Positions 34,493 through 42,567 of a stretch of 64,000 bases of DNA are shown one piece after another. Below the pieces are notes generated by a model. It was not told the DNA's origin. It saw only the letters and a list, made by a program, of their open reading frames with translations, and did no database searches. Each line of letters starts with the position of its first letter. Within the stretch, counting starts at the first letter, position 1. This DNA is from Acidobacteriota bacterium (GTDB lineage Bacteria; Acidobacteriota; Blastocatellia; Pyrinomonadales; Pyrinomonadaceae): the NCBI GenBank assembly GCA_003385635.1, contig QQUY01000003.1, positions 496,001 to 560,000 of the forward strand, in the 5' to 3' direction. Both the position numbers and the translations under genes were made by a program.

Positions 34493-36730
34493 ATGAAATC
34501 GAGAACCCTAATCCTGCAGTTGATCGTCATCGCACTCTTGATGGCGCCTCTTTTCGGGCAGAACAGAAGAAATGCGCCGATAGCCATCACGAACGTCACA
34601 GTCATACCTATGGATCGCGAGAGGTCGATTCCAAACGCGACTGTGATCGTAAGCGAAGGAAAGATCGCGGAGATCCGAACCGAACGAGAAATTCCTGAAG
34701 GCGCGACGGTTATTGACGGAACCGGCAAATTCCTGATCCCGGGTCTCGCCGATATGCATGCGCACCTGTTCTCCGACTATGAGTTCCCGGACGAGCTTGC
34801 GGAAGATGAGCTCCGGTTGATGCTCGCCAGCGGAGTGACGACTGTAAGGCTGATGATAGGTACTCCGGAACACCTCGTTCTTCGGGAGAATGTCGACCGG
34901 GGAAGGGTTTTTGGACCTAAGATCTTCGCGGCAAGTCCTCAGATCGCGGGGCGCAGTTTTGGCGATATCTACAACGGATACGTTGCGACCAATCCAGAGC
35001 AGGCAAGGGAAGCCGTGCGGAACGCTAAAGCCGACGGATACGATTTCGTCAAACTGACGTTCTTTATCTCGAAGCCCGTATATGACGCGGTAGTCGACGA
35101 GGCGAAGAAGCTGGGAATACCAGTGATCGGCCACGTCGACCGGCAAGTCGGACTTGACGCGGCTCTTGATGCGGGGCAGCAAGTTGAGCACCTTGACGGC
35201 TATTTCGAAGCGATGCTTCCCGAAGGATCGGAACTCCCCGGATCGACCTCCGGAGTTTTTGTCTGGCGACCGGATGCGTGGCAGAGCCTGGATGTTCTAG
35301 ATGAGGGAAAAATCGCCCAACTCGCTAAGAAAACGGCAGAGAAGAGTCCGTATTCTGTTCCTACGCTTACATTTTTGAAGAAGGCCTTTGGCTCGGGCCA
35401 GACTGACGAAGAGATTGTTGCGAGGCCTGACTACGGATTTCTTCCCGACAAGATCCGGGACGAAATGAGCGGCCCGAGGAACCAGTTCTGGAAGTCTCCT
35501 CCTTCAGAAGATCGGCGCGCAAAATATGTCGACTACAGGAACAAACTTGTAAAGGCGATCCACGATGCGGGCGGCAAAGTCATGGCAGGCTCCGACGCGC
35601 CGGAGTGGTTTCTGCTTTATGGATACACGCTTCATAGAGAACTTGAAAGCCTACGCGAAGCGGGACTCTCGAACTACGCAGTGCTTGAGTCCGCCACAAG
35701 GAATCCGGCTGAGTTTCTGGGCGAGATCGATGTGGCCGGGACGATAGAGCCGGGCAAGCGCGCGGACCTTGTACTGCTTGACGCTAATCCCCTGAACGAG
35801 ATCTCGAACACACGAAAGATCGCGGGCGTGATGGTGCGCGGCCGCTGGGTGGGGAAAGAATCGATCGAAACGATGATCTCAGGCATCCGCCCCCGGTTTC
35901 GAGCGGCGTTTGAGAAAAGGCCTCAGCTTATCTCTGATCATCCGAGCTTGAATGGCAGCGCTTACCGCGGAACCTTGGATCCGGACGGAAACTCTCTGTA
36001 CTTCTTTAGGAAGATGGACCCCCGGGCGGAAGATTACAGGATCTTCAGAACGGACAGGAAAAACGGGAAGTGGACACCGGCGGTTCAGGTCGATCTGGGT
36101 GGTGACCACTCCGATCTTTATCCGTCGATCTCAAGAGACGGCAAACGGATGGTCTTTGCTTCATACAGAAAGGCACCCGGCGACACCTCCGACAAGCCAA
36201 ACTCTCATATCTGGATGGCCGAAAAAACAGGAGCCGGCTGGGGCGAGCCAACGCTCGTAGAGAACGTGAACAGGCTTGGCTGGTATCACTCGTGGGTCGA
36301 ATTCGGCCCTGACGGCTCGATCCACTTTCGCAGAACGAGCCCCGATTGGTCACAAACCGAGACGCTCGTTGCGAGGCCTGATGGCGACAGCTTCAGACCT
36401 CCCGCGCCATTTGAGCCGGTGAAGAAATGGCAGGGCTGGAGGCAGGATGTTGATGTCGAGGGGGGAACTCCCGGCCCGACCGAGGACCTTGTTTTCCTCA
36501 ACGTGCGATCGAGAGACCCCGCTTCCGGCAGATTGGCGACAGACATTTGGGTAACCCGCAGAGATAACGGCGAATGGACCGAGCCGGAGCCGCTTGGCCC
36601 GACGATTAACCTGGGGGGGATCGATCTGTTCCAGTTCTTCTCGAAGGACGGCAGCACGATGTATTTCGTACGCGACTTCGAACGCATCTACTCGTTCCCG
36701 ATGGCCGATGTGATGCGTACGATAGAATGA
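34493..36730 (+). CDS. Exported amidohydrolase fused to a beta-propeller-like domain
   Basis: A 745-residue exported protein in two parts. The first 440 residues form an amidohydrolase of the imidazolonepropionase/prolidase-like group: metal ligands HAH at residues 89-91, a lysine in FVKLTFF, histidines in GHVDRQ and EHLDGYF, and the catalytic Asp in GSDAPEW. The remaining 290 residues contain repeated TolB/PD40-like blades (YPSISRDGKRMVFASYR and LFQFFSKDGSTMYFV). It probably hydrolyses small peptides or cyclic amides in the periplasm. The ATG at 34493 gives a normal signal peptide and follows the cytochrome stop by 5 bases, indicating coupling. Confidence 0.82.
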   Translation: MKSRTLILQLIVIALLMAPLFGQNRRNAPIAITNVTVIPMDRERSIPNATVIVSEGKIAEIRTEREIPEGATVIDGTGKFLIPGLADMHAHLFSDYEFPDELAEDELRLMLASGVTTVRLMIGTPEHLVLRENVDRGRVFGPKIFAASPQIAGRSFGDIYNGYVATNPEQAREAVRNAKADGYDFVKLTFFISKPVYDAVVDEAKKLGIPVIGHVDRQVGLDAALDAGQQVEHLDGYFEAMLPEGSELPGSTSGVFVWRPDAWQSLDVLDEGKIAQLAKKTAEKSPYSVPTLTFLKKAFGSGQTDEEIVARPDYGFLPDKIRDEMSGPRNQFWKSPPSEDRRAKYVDYRNKLVKAIHDAGGKVMAGSDAPEWFLLYGYTLHRELESLREAGLSNYAVLESATRNPAEFLGEIDVAGTIEPGKRADLVLLDANPLNEISNTRKIAGVMVRGRWVGKESIETMISGIRPRFRAAFEKRPQLISDHPSLNGSAYRGTLDPDGNSLYFFRKMDPRAEDYRIFRTDRKNGKWTPAVQVDLGGDHSDLYPSISRDGKRMVFASYRKAPGDTSDKPNSHIWMAEKTGAGWGEPTLVENVNRLGWYHSWVEFGPDGSIHFRRTSPDWSQTETLVARPDGDSFRPPAPFEPVKKWQGWRQDVDVEGGTPGPTEDLVFLNVRSRDPASGRLATDIWVTRRDNGEWTEPEPLGPTINLGGIDLFQFFSKDGSTMYFVRDFERIYSFPMADVMRTIE

Positions 36731-36774
36731 ATGGATCAACAGTTGGAAGAAGATAGAACAACAAGGAGGCTTCG

Positions 36775-37824
36775 ATGAACAGACGCGATTGGCTAAAAGA
36801 AATGGGCGCTGCCGGCGGCATCTTTTTGATCTCACCCGCAGCTTTTGCCTGCGGACGAAACGGCGCAGATCCGTCTGTAGCGCAGGTTAGAACATCGGGG
36901 CCTAAAGCTAAGGTTGCGTTCGTGAAGACCTCCGACCGCGCAGAAGGGGTAAAACGCGCGATCGAACTTCTAGGCTACAAGGACGAGTTCAAAGGCAAGA
37001 GCGTTTTCGTCAAACCGAATTTCAACAGCGCCGACGTTTTTCCCGGATCGACCCATAACGACACATTACTGGCTGTTACGGAAGAACTTCGGGGAATGGG
37101 AGCAAAAGATATGACGATCGGTGACCGTTCCGGAATGGGCGACACCGCCGCGGTGATGCGCTCGAAAGATATCCCCGCCCTTGCAAAGGATCAGAGTGCG
37201 TCGACGCTCGTTTTCGATGATCTGAAAGACGACGACTGGAAGCTCTTCCGGTTTGAAAACAGCCTATGGAAGAACGGTTTCGCGATCCCCAAACCCGTGC
37301 TCGCCGCAGAAGCGATCGTTCAGACCTGCTGTCTGAAGACTCATCGTTTCGGAGGGCATTTCACGCTTTCATTGAAGAATTCCGTCGGCCTTGCGGCGAA
37401 ACGCATTCCGGGCAATCCATACAACTTTATGAGCGAGCTTCATTCGTCGCCGAATCAGAGGCGGATGATCGCCGAGATCAATGCTTCCTACAATCCTTCG
37501 CTTGTCGTGCTTGACGGCGTGGAAGCGTTCACGGACGGCGGACCTGACAAAGGAACCAGGGTCGCTTCGAATGTAATCATTGCCGGAACGGACCGGGTCG
37601 CAGTCGATGCGGTAGGTGTCGCCGTTCTTCGGCATTTCGGAACGACAGCGAATGTGTCGAAAGGGACGATCTTCGAACAGGATCAGATCGCACAGGCAGC
37701 GAAGCTGGGCCTCGGCGTCACGGCGCCCGAACAGATCGAGATCCTCACGGACAGTGGGGAAAGCAGGGAGTATGCGAGCGAGATCGGGAAGCAATTTTCA
37801 TATCAGGAGGAAGTCATTAATTGA
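36775..37824 (+). CDS. DUF362 domain protein with Tat-like signal
   Basis: A 349-residue protein. The N-terminus MNRRDWLKEMG followed by a hydrophobic stretch looks like a twin-arginine signal, ending near ACG, which may also be a lipobox. The rest matches the DUF362 family (VFVKPNFNSAD, LKTHRFGGHFTLSLKNSVGL, VLDGVEAFTDGGP). Members often sit beside iron-sulfur proteins, but no ferredoxin domain is present here. The function is unknown. Its TGA stop overlaps the TTG start of the next gene (TTGA), suggesting translational coupling. Confidence 0.8.
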   Translation: MNRRDWLKEMGAAGGIFLISPAAFACGRNGADPSVAQVRTSGPKAKVAFVKTSDRAEGVKRAIELLGYKDEFKGKSVFVKPNFNSADVFPGSTHNDTLLAVTEELRGMGAKDMTIGDRSGMGDTAAVMRSKDIPALAKDQSASTLVFDDLKDDDWKLFRFENSLWKNGFAIPKPVLAAEAIVQTCCLKTHRFGGHFTLSLKNSVGLAAKRIPGNPYNFMSELHSSPNQRRMIAEINASYNPSLVVLDGVEAFTDGGPDKGTRVASNVIIAGTDRVAVDAVGVAVLRHFGTTANVSKGTIFEQDQIAQAAKLGLGVTAPEQIEILTDSGESREYASEIGKQFSYQEEVIN

Positions 37825-38993
37825 GAATTGATAATTGGAAATGGTCGTTTGTATTAGTGGTCGTTTTAGCAGCCTCGGGCGGAGTTTTTGCGCAGGGTCC
37901 CAAGGACGCATCTCAGGAAGCGAATCTTAAAGCACGGCTTCAGACCAAGCTGGACGACTGGCACAAGGCTGCGAAGTTCTCGGGCGCGACGTTGGGCGTT
38001 TGTGGGGCAGATGGCGAGTGCTTCTCGCTGGCGACCGGATACTCGGACAGAACAGCGAAGACAGCGATGAAGCCCGACGACATTATGCTCGCGGGCAGTG
38101 TTGGAAAGACATATGTCGCCGCAGTCGCGCTTCAGTTGATCGAGCAAGGGAAGATCGGGCTCGACGACAAGATCAGCAAGTATTTCGGAAAGGAAGAGTG
38201 GTTTTCGCGCCTTCCGAACTCGAAAGACATCACGGTGCGCCAGTTGATGAGCCACACAAGCGGGCTTGTGCGCTACGAGTTCAATCCCAAGTTCCTTAAA
38301 GACCTGACGGCGGAACCTCAGAAGTATCGTGAACCGGTCGAATTAATATCCTACTTGTTCGATTCGGAGGCGCCGTTCGAGGCTGGAAAGGGCTGGGAGT
38401 ATTCCGACACGAACTTCATCGTGCTCGGAATGATCATCGAGAAGGTGTCCGGAAAGAAGTATTACGAACTGGCGGTGAATAACGTCCTCAAGCCGTTGAA
38501 GCTTACGAAAACCAAGCCCCAGGACGGACCCATGATCGAGGGTTTGATCCAGGGCTACGCCGGCGCGGGAAATCCTTTTGGCGGAGCGGACGAGATGCTG
38601 AAGGACGGGAAGTTCGCGATCAATCCGCAGTTCGAATGGACCGGCGGCGGAATGGCTTCGACCAGCGGCGATCTCGCGAAATGGGCCAAGGCGATGTACG
38701 AAGGCAAGGCGTTCGGAAAGGAAATGCTGGCCGAAATGCTGAAAGGAACAAAAGCGCCTATGCTCGGGCCGGAAGCCGAATACGGCCTCGGCGTAATTAT
38801 CCGCCCGACGCCGCAAGGGCTGACCTACGGCCATAGCGGTTTCTTCCCGGGTTACATGACGGAAATGATGTACTTTCCGGAGAGGAAGATCTCGCTCGCG
38901 CTTCAGGTAAATTCAAGCGTTCCCCGCGACATCGGGAGAAGACCCGACAGCGTCCTTGTCGAAATGGCTGCCGAAATCTCGACGGAGCAGTAG
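37821..38993 (+). CDS. Exported serine hydrolase (beta-lactamase/penicillin-binding protein-like)
   Basis: A 390-residue protein of the serine beta-lactamase-like family. A signal peptide (about 1-25) precedes the domain. The catalytic SxxK motif is S93-V-G-K96, the tyrosine motif is YSDTN, and a GHSG motif replaces the usual KTG triad. It probably acts as an esterase or D-aminopeptidase rather than an antibiotic-degrading enzyme. The start is a TTG with AGGAGG ten bases upstream, inside the preceding stop. The first eight codons (RIDNWKW) are encoded by AATTGAG-like heptamers that recur at 47,780 and 47,910. Confidence 0.85.
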   Translation: MRIDNWKWSFVLVVVLAASGGVFAQGPKDASQEANLKARLQTKLDDWHKAAKFSGATLGVCGADGECFSLATGYSDRTAKTAMKPDDIMLAGSVGKTYVAAVALQLIEQGKIGLDDKISKYFGKEEWFSRLPNSKDITVRQLMSHTSGLVRYEFNPKFLKDLTAEPQKYREPVELISYLFDSEAPFEAGKGWEYSDTNFIVLGMIIEKVSGKKYYELAVNNVLKPLKLTKTKPQDGPMIEGLIQGYAGAGNPFGGADEMLKDGKFAINPQFEWTGGGMASTSGDLAKWAKAMYEGKAFGKEMLAEMLKGTKAPMLGPEAEYGLGVIIRPTPQGLTYGHSGFFPGYMTEMMYFPERKISLALQVNSSVPRDIGRRPDSVLVEMAAEISTEQ

Positions 38994-39005
38994 CCAACCG
39001 GGTTT

Positions 39006-39120
39006 GAAACAGGATGGACAGGATGGGCATGATCGCGGAACTCAGCATTCGTCGTGGCGAATTCCGCTGTATGTAATTACTCCTTAATCACGATCCTTAG
39101 GGTCCTGTCTATCCTGTTTC
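39006..39120. repeat. Stem-loop element with ACAGGAT arms
   Basis: GAAACAGGATGGACAGGA (39006-39023) and TCCTGTCTATCCTGTTTC (39103-39120) are inverted repeats matching at 17 of 18 positions around a 79-base interior. The gap 38,994-39,309 holds no convincing gene. Confidence 0.75.
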
Positions 39121-39309
39121 GCTTTTCTTCTGTCTTTGCTCATCACTTCCGTTCCGGCTACTGTTGCCCTTCGCTTCCCCCCTGGGTACTTATGATGTGT
39201 AGATGGAGCTCGCCAACGATCCCGCTAATGTTCAGCGGAATTCGACCACAGTTTGTTGACATCCGTTTTCATTAAGGTCAGAATGAAGTTTCCCGTTAGG
39301 CTGAAAGTT

Positions 39310-40620
39310 ATGAAAAGAGTCATCACTGTGCTGACGCTCGCAGTTGCAATTCTCTCCGTCTCCGTTTCCGCCGTTGCGAAGCCGAGAGACATGAGCGGCG
39401 AGATCGCTGTTGCCGCGGAGAGGATCAGGCCAAAATTGATCGAGTGGCGCCGTCACTTTCACCAGAATCCGGAGCTTTCGAATCGCGAGTTTGAAACGGC
39501 GAAGTTTGTCGCCGAGCACCTCCGCAAACTCGGGTTCGAAGTCCGAACTGGAATCGCCAAAACCGGCGTCGTCGGGATACTGGATAGCGGAAGGCCGGGG
39601 CCTGTGATCGGTCTCAGGGCAGATATGGACGCGCTTCCTGTAAAGGAAAGGGTCGACGTTCCTTACGCCTCAAAGGTCACGGCTGAATACAACGGCCAGA
39701 CCGTTCCAGTGATGCACGCCTGCGGGCACGACACGCACATCGCGATACTTCTGGGGACAGCTGAAGTTCTTAACGGCTTGAAGGACGAGCTGACCGGCAA
39801 GGTCGTGTTCATCTTTCAGCCCGCAGAAGAAGGTCCTCCGGCGGGAGAAGAAGGTGGTGCTCCCCTGATGGTGAAAGAGGGCGTGATGGACGATCCGAAG
39901 ATCGATGCAATATTCGGACTGCACATCAATTCGCAGACGGAGATCGGAAAGATCGGCTACAAATATGGTGCGGCGATGGCATCGTCCGACTGGTTCAAGA
40001 TCACGATCAAGGGCAAGCAGGCGCACGGTTCAGCCCCGTGGGACGGCATCGATCCGATCGTTACGGCGACACAGATAATCAACGGGCTTCAGACGATAGT
40101 CAGCCGCCAGTCACGGCTTACTACAGCTCCTGTAGTGATTACCGTCGGAAAGATCAACGCCGGCGTGCGGGAGAATATCATTCCGGAAGAGCTTGTAATG
40201 GCCGGTACGATCCGGACACTCGATCCGGCGATGCAGACGGAAGTTCACGACAAGATCCGCAGGACGGTTAAGTCGATCGCCGAAAGTACGGGCGCAACTG
40301 CCATGGTCGAGATCGATACCAAAACGCTTGTTACTTACAACACGCCGGAGCTTGTCAAGCGGATGCTTCCGTCACTTGCGAAAGCAGCCGGAAAAGCGAA
40401 CGTGATGGAAAGGGAATGGACGACCGGAGCGGAAGACTTTTCATACTTCGGGACCAAGGCACCCTCTTTCTATTTTTTTCTTGGAGGTATGCCGGCCGGG
40501 AAGGATCCGAGAACGGCGGCGGGTCACCACACTCCTGACTTTTATCTTGATGACAGCAAACTTGATGTGGGCGTAAAAGCGTTTTGCAACATTGTGTTCG
40601 ACTACGCTGCGGCGCAATAG
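39310..40620 (+). CDS. Exported M20-family amidohydrolase
   Basis: A 436-residue metallohydrolase of the M20D group (hippurate/IAA-amino acid hydrolase, N-acyl amino acid deacylase). The signal peptide MKRVITVLTLAVAILS is followed by the catalytic domain: ADMDALPV, HACGHDTH with metal ligands, FQPAEEG with the catalytic Glu, and a dimerisation lid with KGKQAHGSAPWDG. GLHI carries another ligand. The ATG at 39310 gives a standard signal peptide; an ATG at 39283 with an AAGG five bases upstream is the alternative. The substrate is probably an acylated amino acid from the environment. Confidence 0.87.
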   Translation: MKRVITVLTLAVAILSVSVSAVAKPRDMSGEIAVAAERIRPKLIEWRRHFHQNPELSNREFETAKFVAEHLRKLGFEVRTGIAKTGVVGILDSGRPGPVIGLRADMDALPVKERVDVPYASKVTAEYNGQTVPVMHACGHDTHIAILLGTAEVLNGLKDELTGKVVFIFQPAEEGPPAGEEGGAPLMVKEGVMDDPKIDAIFGLHINSQTEIGKIGYKYGAAMASSDWFKITIKGKQAHGSAPWDGIDPIVTATQIINGLQTIVSRQSRLTTAPVVITVGKINAGVRENIIPEELVMAGTIRTLDPAMQTEVHDKIRRTVKSIAESTGATAMVEIDTKTLVTYNTPELVKRMLPSLAKAAGKANVMEREWTTGAEDFSYFGTKAPSFYFFLGGMPAGKDPRTAAGHHTPDFYLDDSKLDVGVKAFCNIVFDYAAAQ

Positions 40621-40632
40621 AGAAACAGGTAG

Positions 40633-41058
40633 ATGCTCAGAAGCACGAAGAGAGTCGTTTTTCTCAGTTTGGGACTGATCGCGGTCGGTCTGGGGTTTCT
40701 TGGTGTGTTCCTCCCGCTGCTTCCCACTACACCCTTTTTGCTGCTTGCAGCATTCCTTTTCTCTAAGAGCTCTGAACGTCTGCACGACTGGCTTTTGAAT
40801 CACAGGATTTTCGGCAAGTTCATACGCGACTGGCGCGAGCACCGCGCGATCGCCCCTCGTGCGAAAGTGCTCTCGGTCGCGATGATAGTCCCCCTCTACA
40901 GCTACACGATCTTTTTCCACGATTTTCACATCGCGATAAAGATCGTTCTCGGCGCGATGGCGATCTGGTCGATCGCGTTCATTCTCACAAGGAACAACGG
41001 TCCTCGAAAAGAAGCGATCGATGTTTCGGTTGCTCCGGCGGAACCGGCGAACGGATAG
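40633..41058 (+). CDS. DUF454 family inner-membrane protein (YbaN-like)
   Basis: A 141-residue membrane protein with the YbaN/DUF454 signature GLGFLGVFLPLLPTTPFLLL at residues 19-38, followed by AFLFSKSSERLHDWLLNH and two C-terminal helices. The function of the family is unknown. It starts 12 bases after the M20 gene and is followed at once by a good rho-independent terminator, so it ends that transcription unit. Confidence 0.87.
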   Translation: MLRSTKRVVFLSLGLIAVGLGFLGVFLPLLPTTPFLLLAAFLFSKSSERLHDWLLNHRIFGKFIRDWREHRAIAPRAKVLSVAMIVPLYSYTIFFHDFHIAIKIVLGAMAIWSIAFILTRNNGPRKEAIDVSVAPAEPANG

Positions 41059-41084
41059 GCATTCAGATCGGATCCCTTGAACTA

Positions 41085-41122
41085 AAGGAGGCTGCATGAA
41101 AACGCAGTCTCTTTCTTTTTTT
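41085..41122 (+). terminator. Rho-independent terminator
   Basis: An 11-bp stem with two G-T pairs (41085-41095 with 41104-41114), an 8-base loop and a T-rich tail TTTCTTTTTTT, 27 bases after the DUF454 gene. Confidence 0.85.
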
Positions 41123-41159
41123 AAAGTTCGGCAAATTCTAGCGGTAGGAAACGAACAGT

Positions 41160-41310
41160 TATCAGTTGCCCCCTGCTTTAGCGGGGGGTTAGCAGACATA
41201 ACAAAACGGAAATGGGGCTTCAGCCCCTTAAATCACCGGCTAAAGCCGGCCAACGAAAATAGAAGACCCCTTTCTCCCCCCCCCCCCGTTAAAACGGGGG
41301 GCAACTGATA
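41160..41310. mobile_element. MITE-like multi-hairpin element
   Basis: A 151-bp element bounded by a perfect 14-bp inverted repeat (TATCAGTTGCCCCC at 41160-41173, complement at 41297-41310). It contains four hairpins: one in each arm (CCCC-GCTTTAGC-GGGG and a CCCCCC-GTTTTAAC-GGGGGG form), GGGGCTTCAGCCCC and CCGGCTAAAGCCGG. A run of twelve C is at 41276-41287. No coding capacity and no clear target-site duplication. Confidence 0.75.
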
Positions 41311-41355
41311 CGTATGTTCCCTGGAGACACTCATACACGGGTTTAGGCACGATAA

Positions 41356-41379
41356 GAGGCTGCCCTGTTGGACAGCCTC
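41356..41379 (+). terminator. Terminator-like hairpin
   Basis: GAGGCTG (41356-41362) and CAGCCTC (41373-41379) with two further internal pairs, followed by GTCTGTAATCTTTCT. It is related in sequence to the hairpin at 21265-21290. Confidence 0.5.
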
Positions 41380-41427
41380 GTCTGTAATCTTTCTGACTTC
41401 ATTCGCCGCTACACGGCTGGAGGGATG

Positions 41428-41510
41428 GGGAATCGCCTGTTACCGTGGGCTGCGCCCTTCGGGCTGACCCACGGCTAAACGCAATTCACCGCTACGCGGT
41501 CCGATTCCCA
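41428..41510. repeat. REP-like nested palindrome
   Basis: CCGTGGG (41443-41449) pairs with CCCACGG (41468-41474), enclosing GCCC-TTC-GGGC. An outer stem GGGAATCG (41428-41435) pairs with CGATTCCC (41502-41509). The structure resembles REP palindromes mobilised by RAYT transposases, but no transposase is present here. Confidence 0.65.
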
Positions 41511-41521
41511 GCTTCTCTAAT

Positions 41522-41593
41522 GCCCGTCGCTTGCGCTCCGGGTTCCGATTCAGTTCTGCCCGTCGCTTGCGCTCCGGGTTCCCATTCAGTCTA
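41522..41593. repeat. 36-bp minisatellite, two units
   Basis: Units start at 41522 and 41558 and share GCCCGTCGCTTGCGCTCCGG followed by GTTCCGATTCAG or a close variant. The same unit occurs four times inside nadD (48628-48763) and once in reverse near 58746-58775. Confidence 0.9.
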
Positions 41594-41601
41594 CCGACGA
41601 T

Positions 41602-42078
41602 TTACGCTTGCAAATGCGCCTCGACGAACCAGAGCTGTTTGTCGATACCGCGCGCGACTTCCGTAAACAGGTCAGCTGTCACAGCGTCTCCTGCCTCTTC
41701 GGCGTCATCGATGTTCGCTCGCGTCGCTTCGGAGAAGGCCGCTAGTGCTGCGGATAGTGCATCTACGTGATCGCGACCGTCCGTGATCTCCATCGGGTAT
41801 TGCTTCAACGAACTCTTCTCGGCGGAAACTCGAACAGTTCCTTCCGCCGTTCCTCCGAGGATCGTAACTCTTTCAGCAATCATATCCGTATAATTTTCGA
41901 CCTCGTCCGCGACCTGGTCAAACAACTCGTGAAGAGCGATAAAGCTGGCGCCTTTCACGTTCCAGTGCGCCTGTTTTGCCTGCGACTTAAGATCAATAGA
42001 ATCCGAAAGCCTGGCGTTCAACATCTCGATAACCTCTTCCCTGGTTTCCTTCTTTATATCTATTTTTGTTTCGTGCAT
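41602..42078 (-). CDS. dps: Dps family DNA-binding ferritin-like protein
   Basis: A 158-residue Dps protein that stores iron and uses hydrogen peroxide to oxidise it, protecting DNA. The ferroxidase ligands are visible in AHWNVKGASFIALHELFD and VADEVENYTDMIAERV. It ends with the family's C-terminal helix. The ATG at 42078 is chosen; a longer frame runs through the operator. Expression is probably peroxide-controlled: the -10 box of a clear sigma-70 promoter lies inside a PerR-like 7-1-7 palindrome upstream. A padR gene lies just upstream on the same strand. A 36-bp repeat follows the stop. Confidence 0.92.
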   Translation of the reverse strand: MHETKIDIKKETREEVIEMLNARLSDSIDLKSQAKQAHWNVKGASFIALHELFDQVADEVENYTDMIAERVTILGGTAEGTVRVSAEKSSLKQYPMEITDGRDHVDALSAALAAFSEATRANIDDAEEAGDAVTADLFTEVARGIDKQLWFVEAHLQA

Positions 42079-42097
42079 TTTTCTTAAAATTCCTCCA

Positions 42098-42135
42098 ATT
42101 AGAATTATTCTAATTCTAATAAGATTGCTAGTCAA
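42098..42135 (-). promoter_or_regulatory. dps promoter with PerR-like operator
   Basis: On the minus strand TTGACT (42130-42135), a 17-base spacer and TAGAAT (42107-42112) form a strong sigma-70 promoter. The -10 lies within the palindrome ATTAGAATTATTCTAAT (42098-42114), whose core differs from the PerR box TTATAATNATTATAA at only one symmetrical pair. Binding would block polymerase directly. Confidence 0.7.
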
Positions 42136-42156
42136 GGCAGGATCGTCGCCTAAGGA

Positions 42157-42486
42157 TCACCACGCGCCCATATTCAAATACTTAAGAGCGATCTCCTGAG
42201 CTTTAAACACTCGCTTCCCATATTCGGTGGGTAAATAAAGTCTTTTTTGTCCCTGAGACGCGGCGTCTTCATCTTCCGTCCTGGAATCCAGCAGCCCCTT
42301 GTCGACCATCCGTCCGAGGGTAACGTAAACAGTCCCCTTTTTAAGTTCGCCGTCTGACATTTCCACCATCTCGAGACCGAACATCTCCCCATTCCTCTCA
42401 AGTAGATCCATCACAAGGAACTCGATTCCGGAAAGTGCGGGAAACTCATATTCACTAACCGTTGTATCAGTGCGTTTAAAGTCCAT
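42157..42486 (-). CDS. PadR-family transcriptional regulator
   Basis: A 109-residue regulator with the PadR winged-helix fold: a helix pair LSGIEFLVMDLLERNGEMFGLEMV, the recognition helix GTVYVTLGRMVDKGLL (near 51-66), a wing, and YGKRVFKAQEIALKYL. The short C-terminal helix means dimerisation is of the small PadR-s2 type. The effector is unknown. It is divergent from tsaD. A perfect 15-bp palindrome just upstream of its start is the likely self-regulating operator. dps lies 78 bases downstream but has its own promoter. Confidence 0.85.
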   Translation of the reverse strand: MDFKRTDTTVSEYEFPALSGIEFLVMDLLERNGEMFGLEMVEMSDGELKKGTVYVTLGRMVDKGLLDSRTEDEDAASQGQKRLYLPTEYGKRVFKAQEIALKYLNMGAW

Positions 42487-42491
42487 TTCGT

Positions 42492-42506
42492 CTTACATTA
42501 TGTAAG
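42492..42506. promoter_or_regulatory. Candidate operator in the padR-tsaD gap
   Basis: A perfect 7-1-7 palindrome CTTACATTATGTAAG, five bases upstream of the padR start and in the divergent gap with tsaD. It fits an autoregulatory site, although the half-site order differs from the usual PadR ATGT-N8-ACAT. Confidence 0.6.
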
Positions 42507-42567
42507 TGTGGGCCGCTAGTCAAGACAGCGCTTGTGCGTTTCCGAAGGCATGCCTAGAATCGAAACT

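Noticed and set aside
39054..39275. 73-codon plus-strand open frame between the serine hydrolase and M20 genes
   Set aside because: It begins inside a stem-loop element and has no Shine-Dalgarno, domain or plausible composition.
41356..41379. tRNA gene in the 41,059-41,601 gap
   Set aside because: Hairpins are present, but no T-loop, anticodon arm or acceptor pairing can be assembled.
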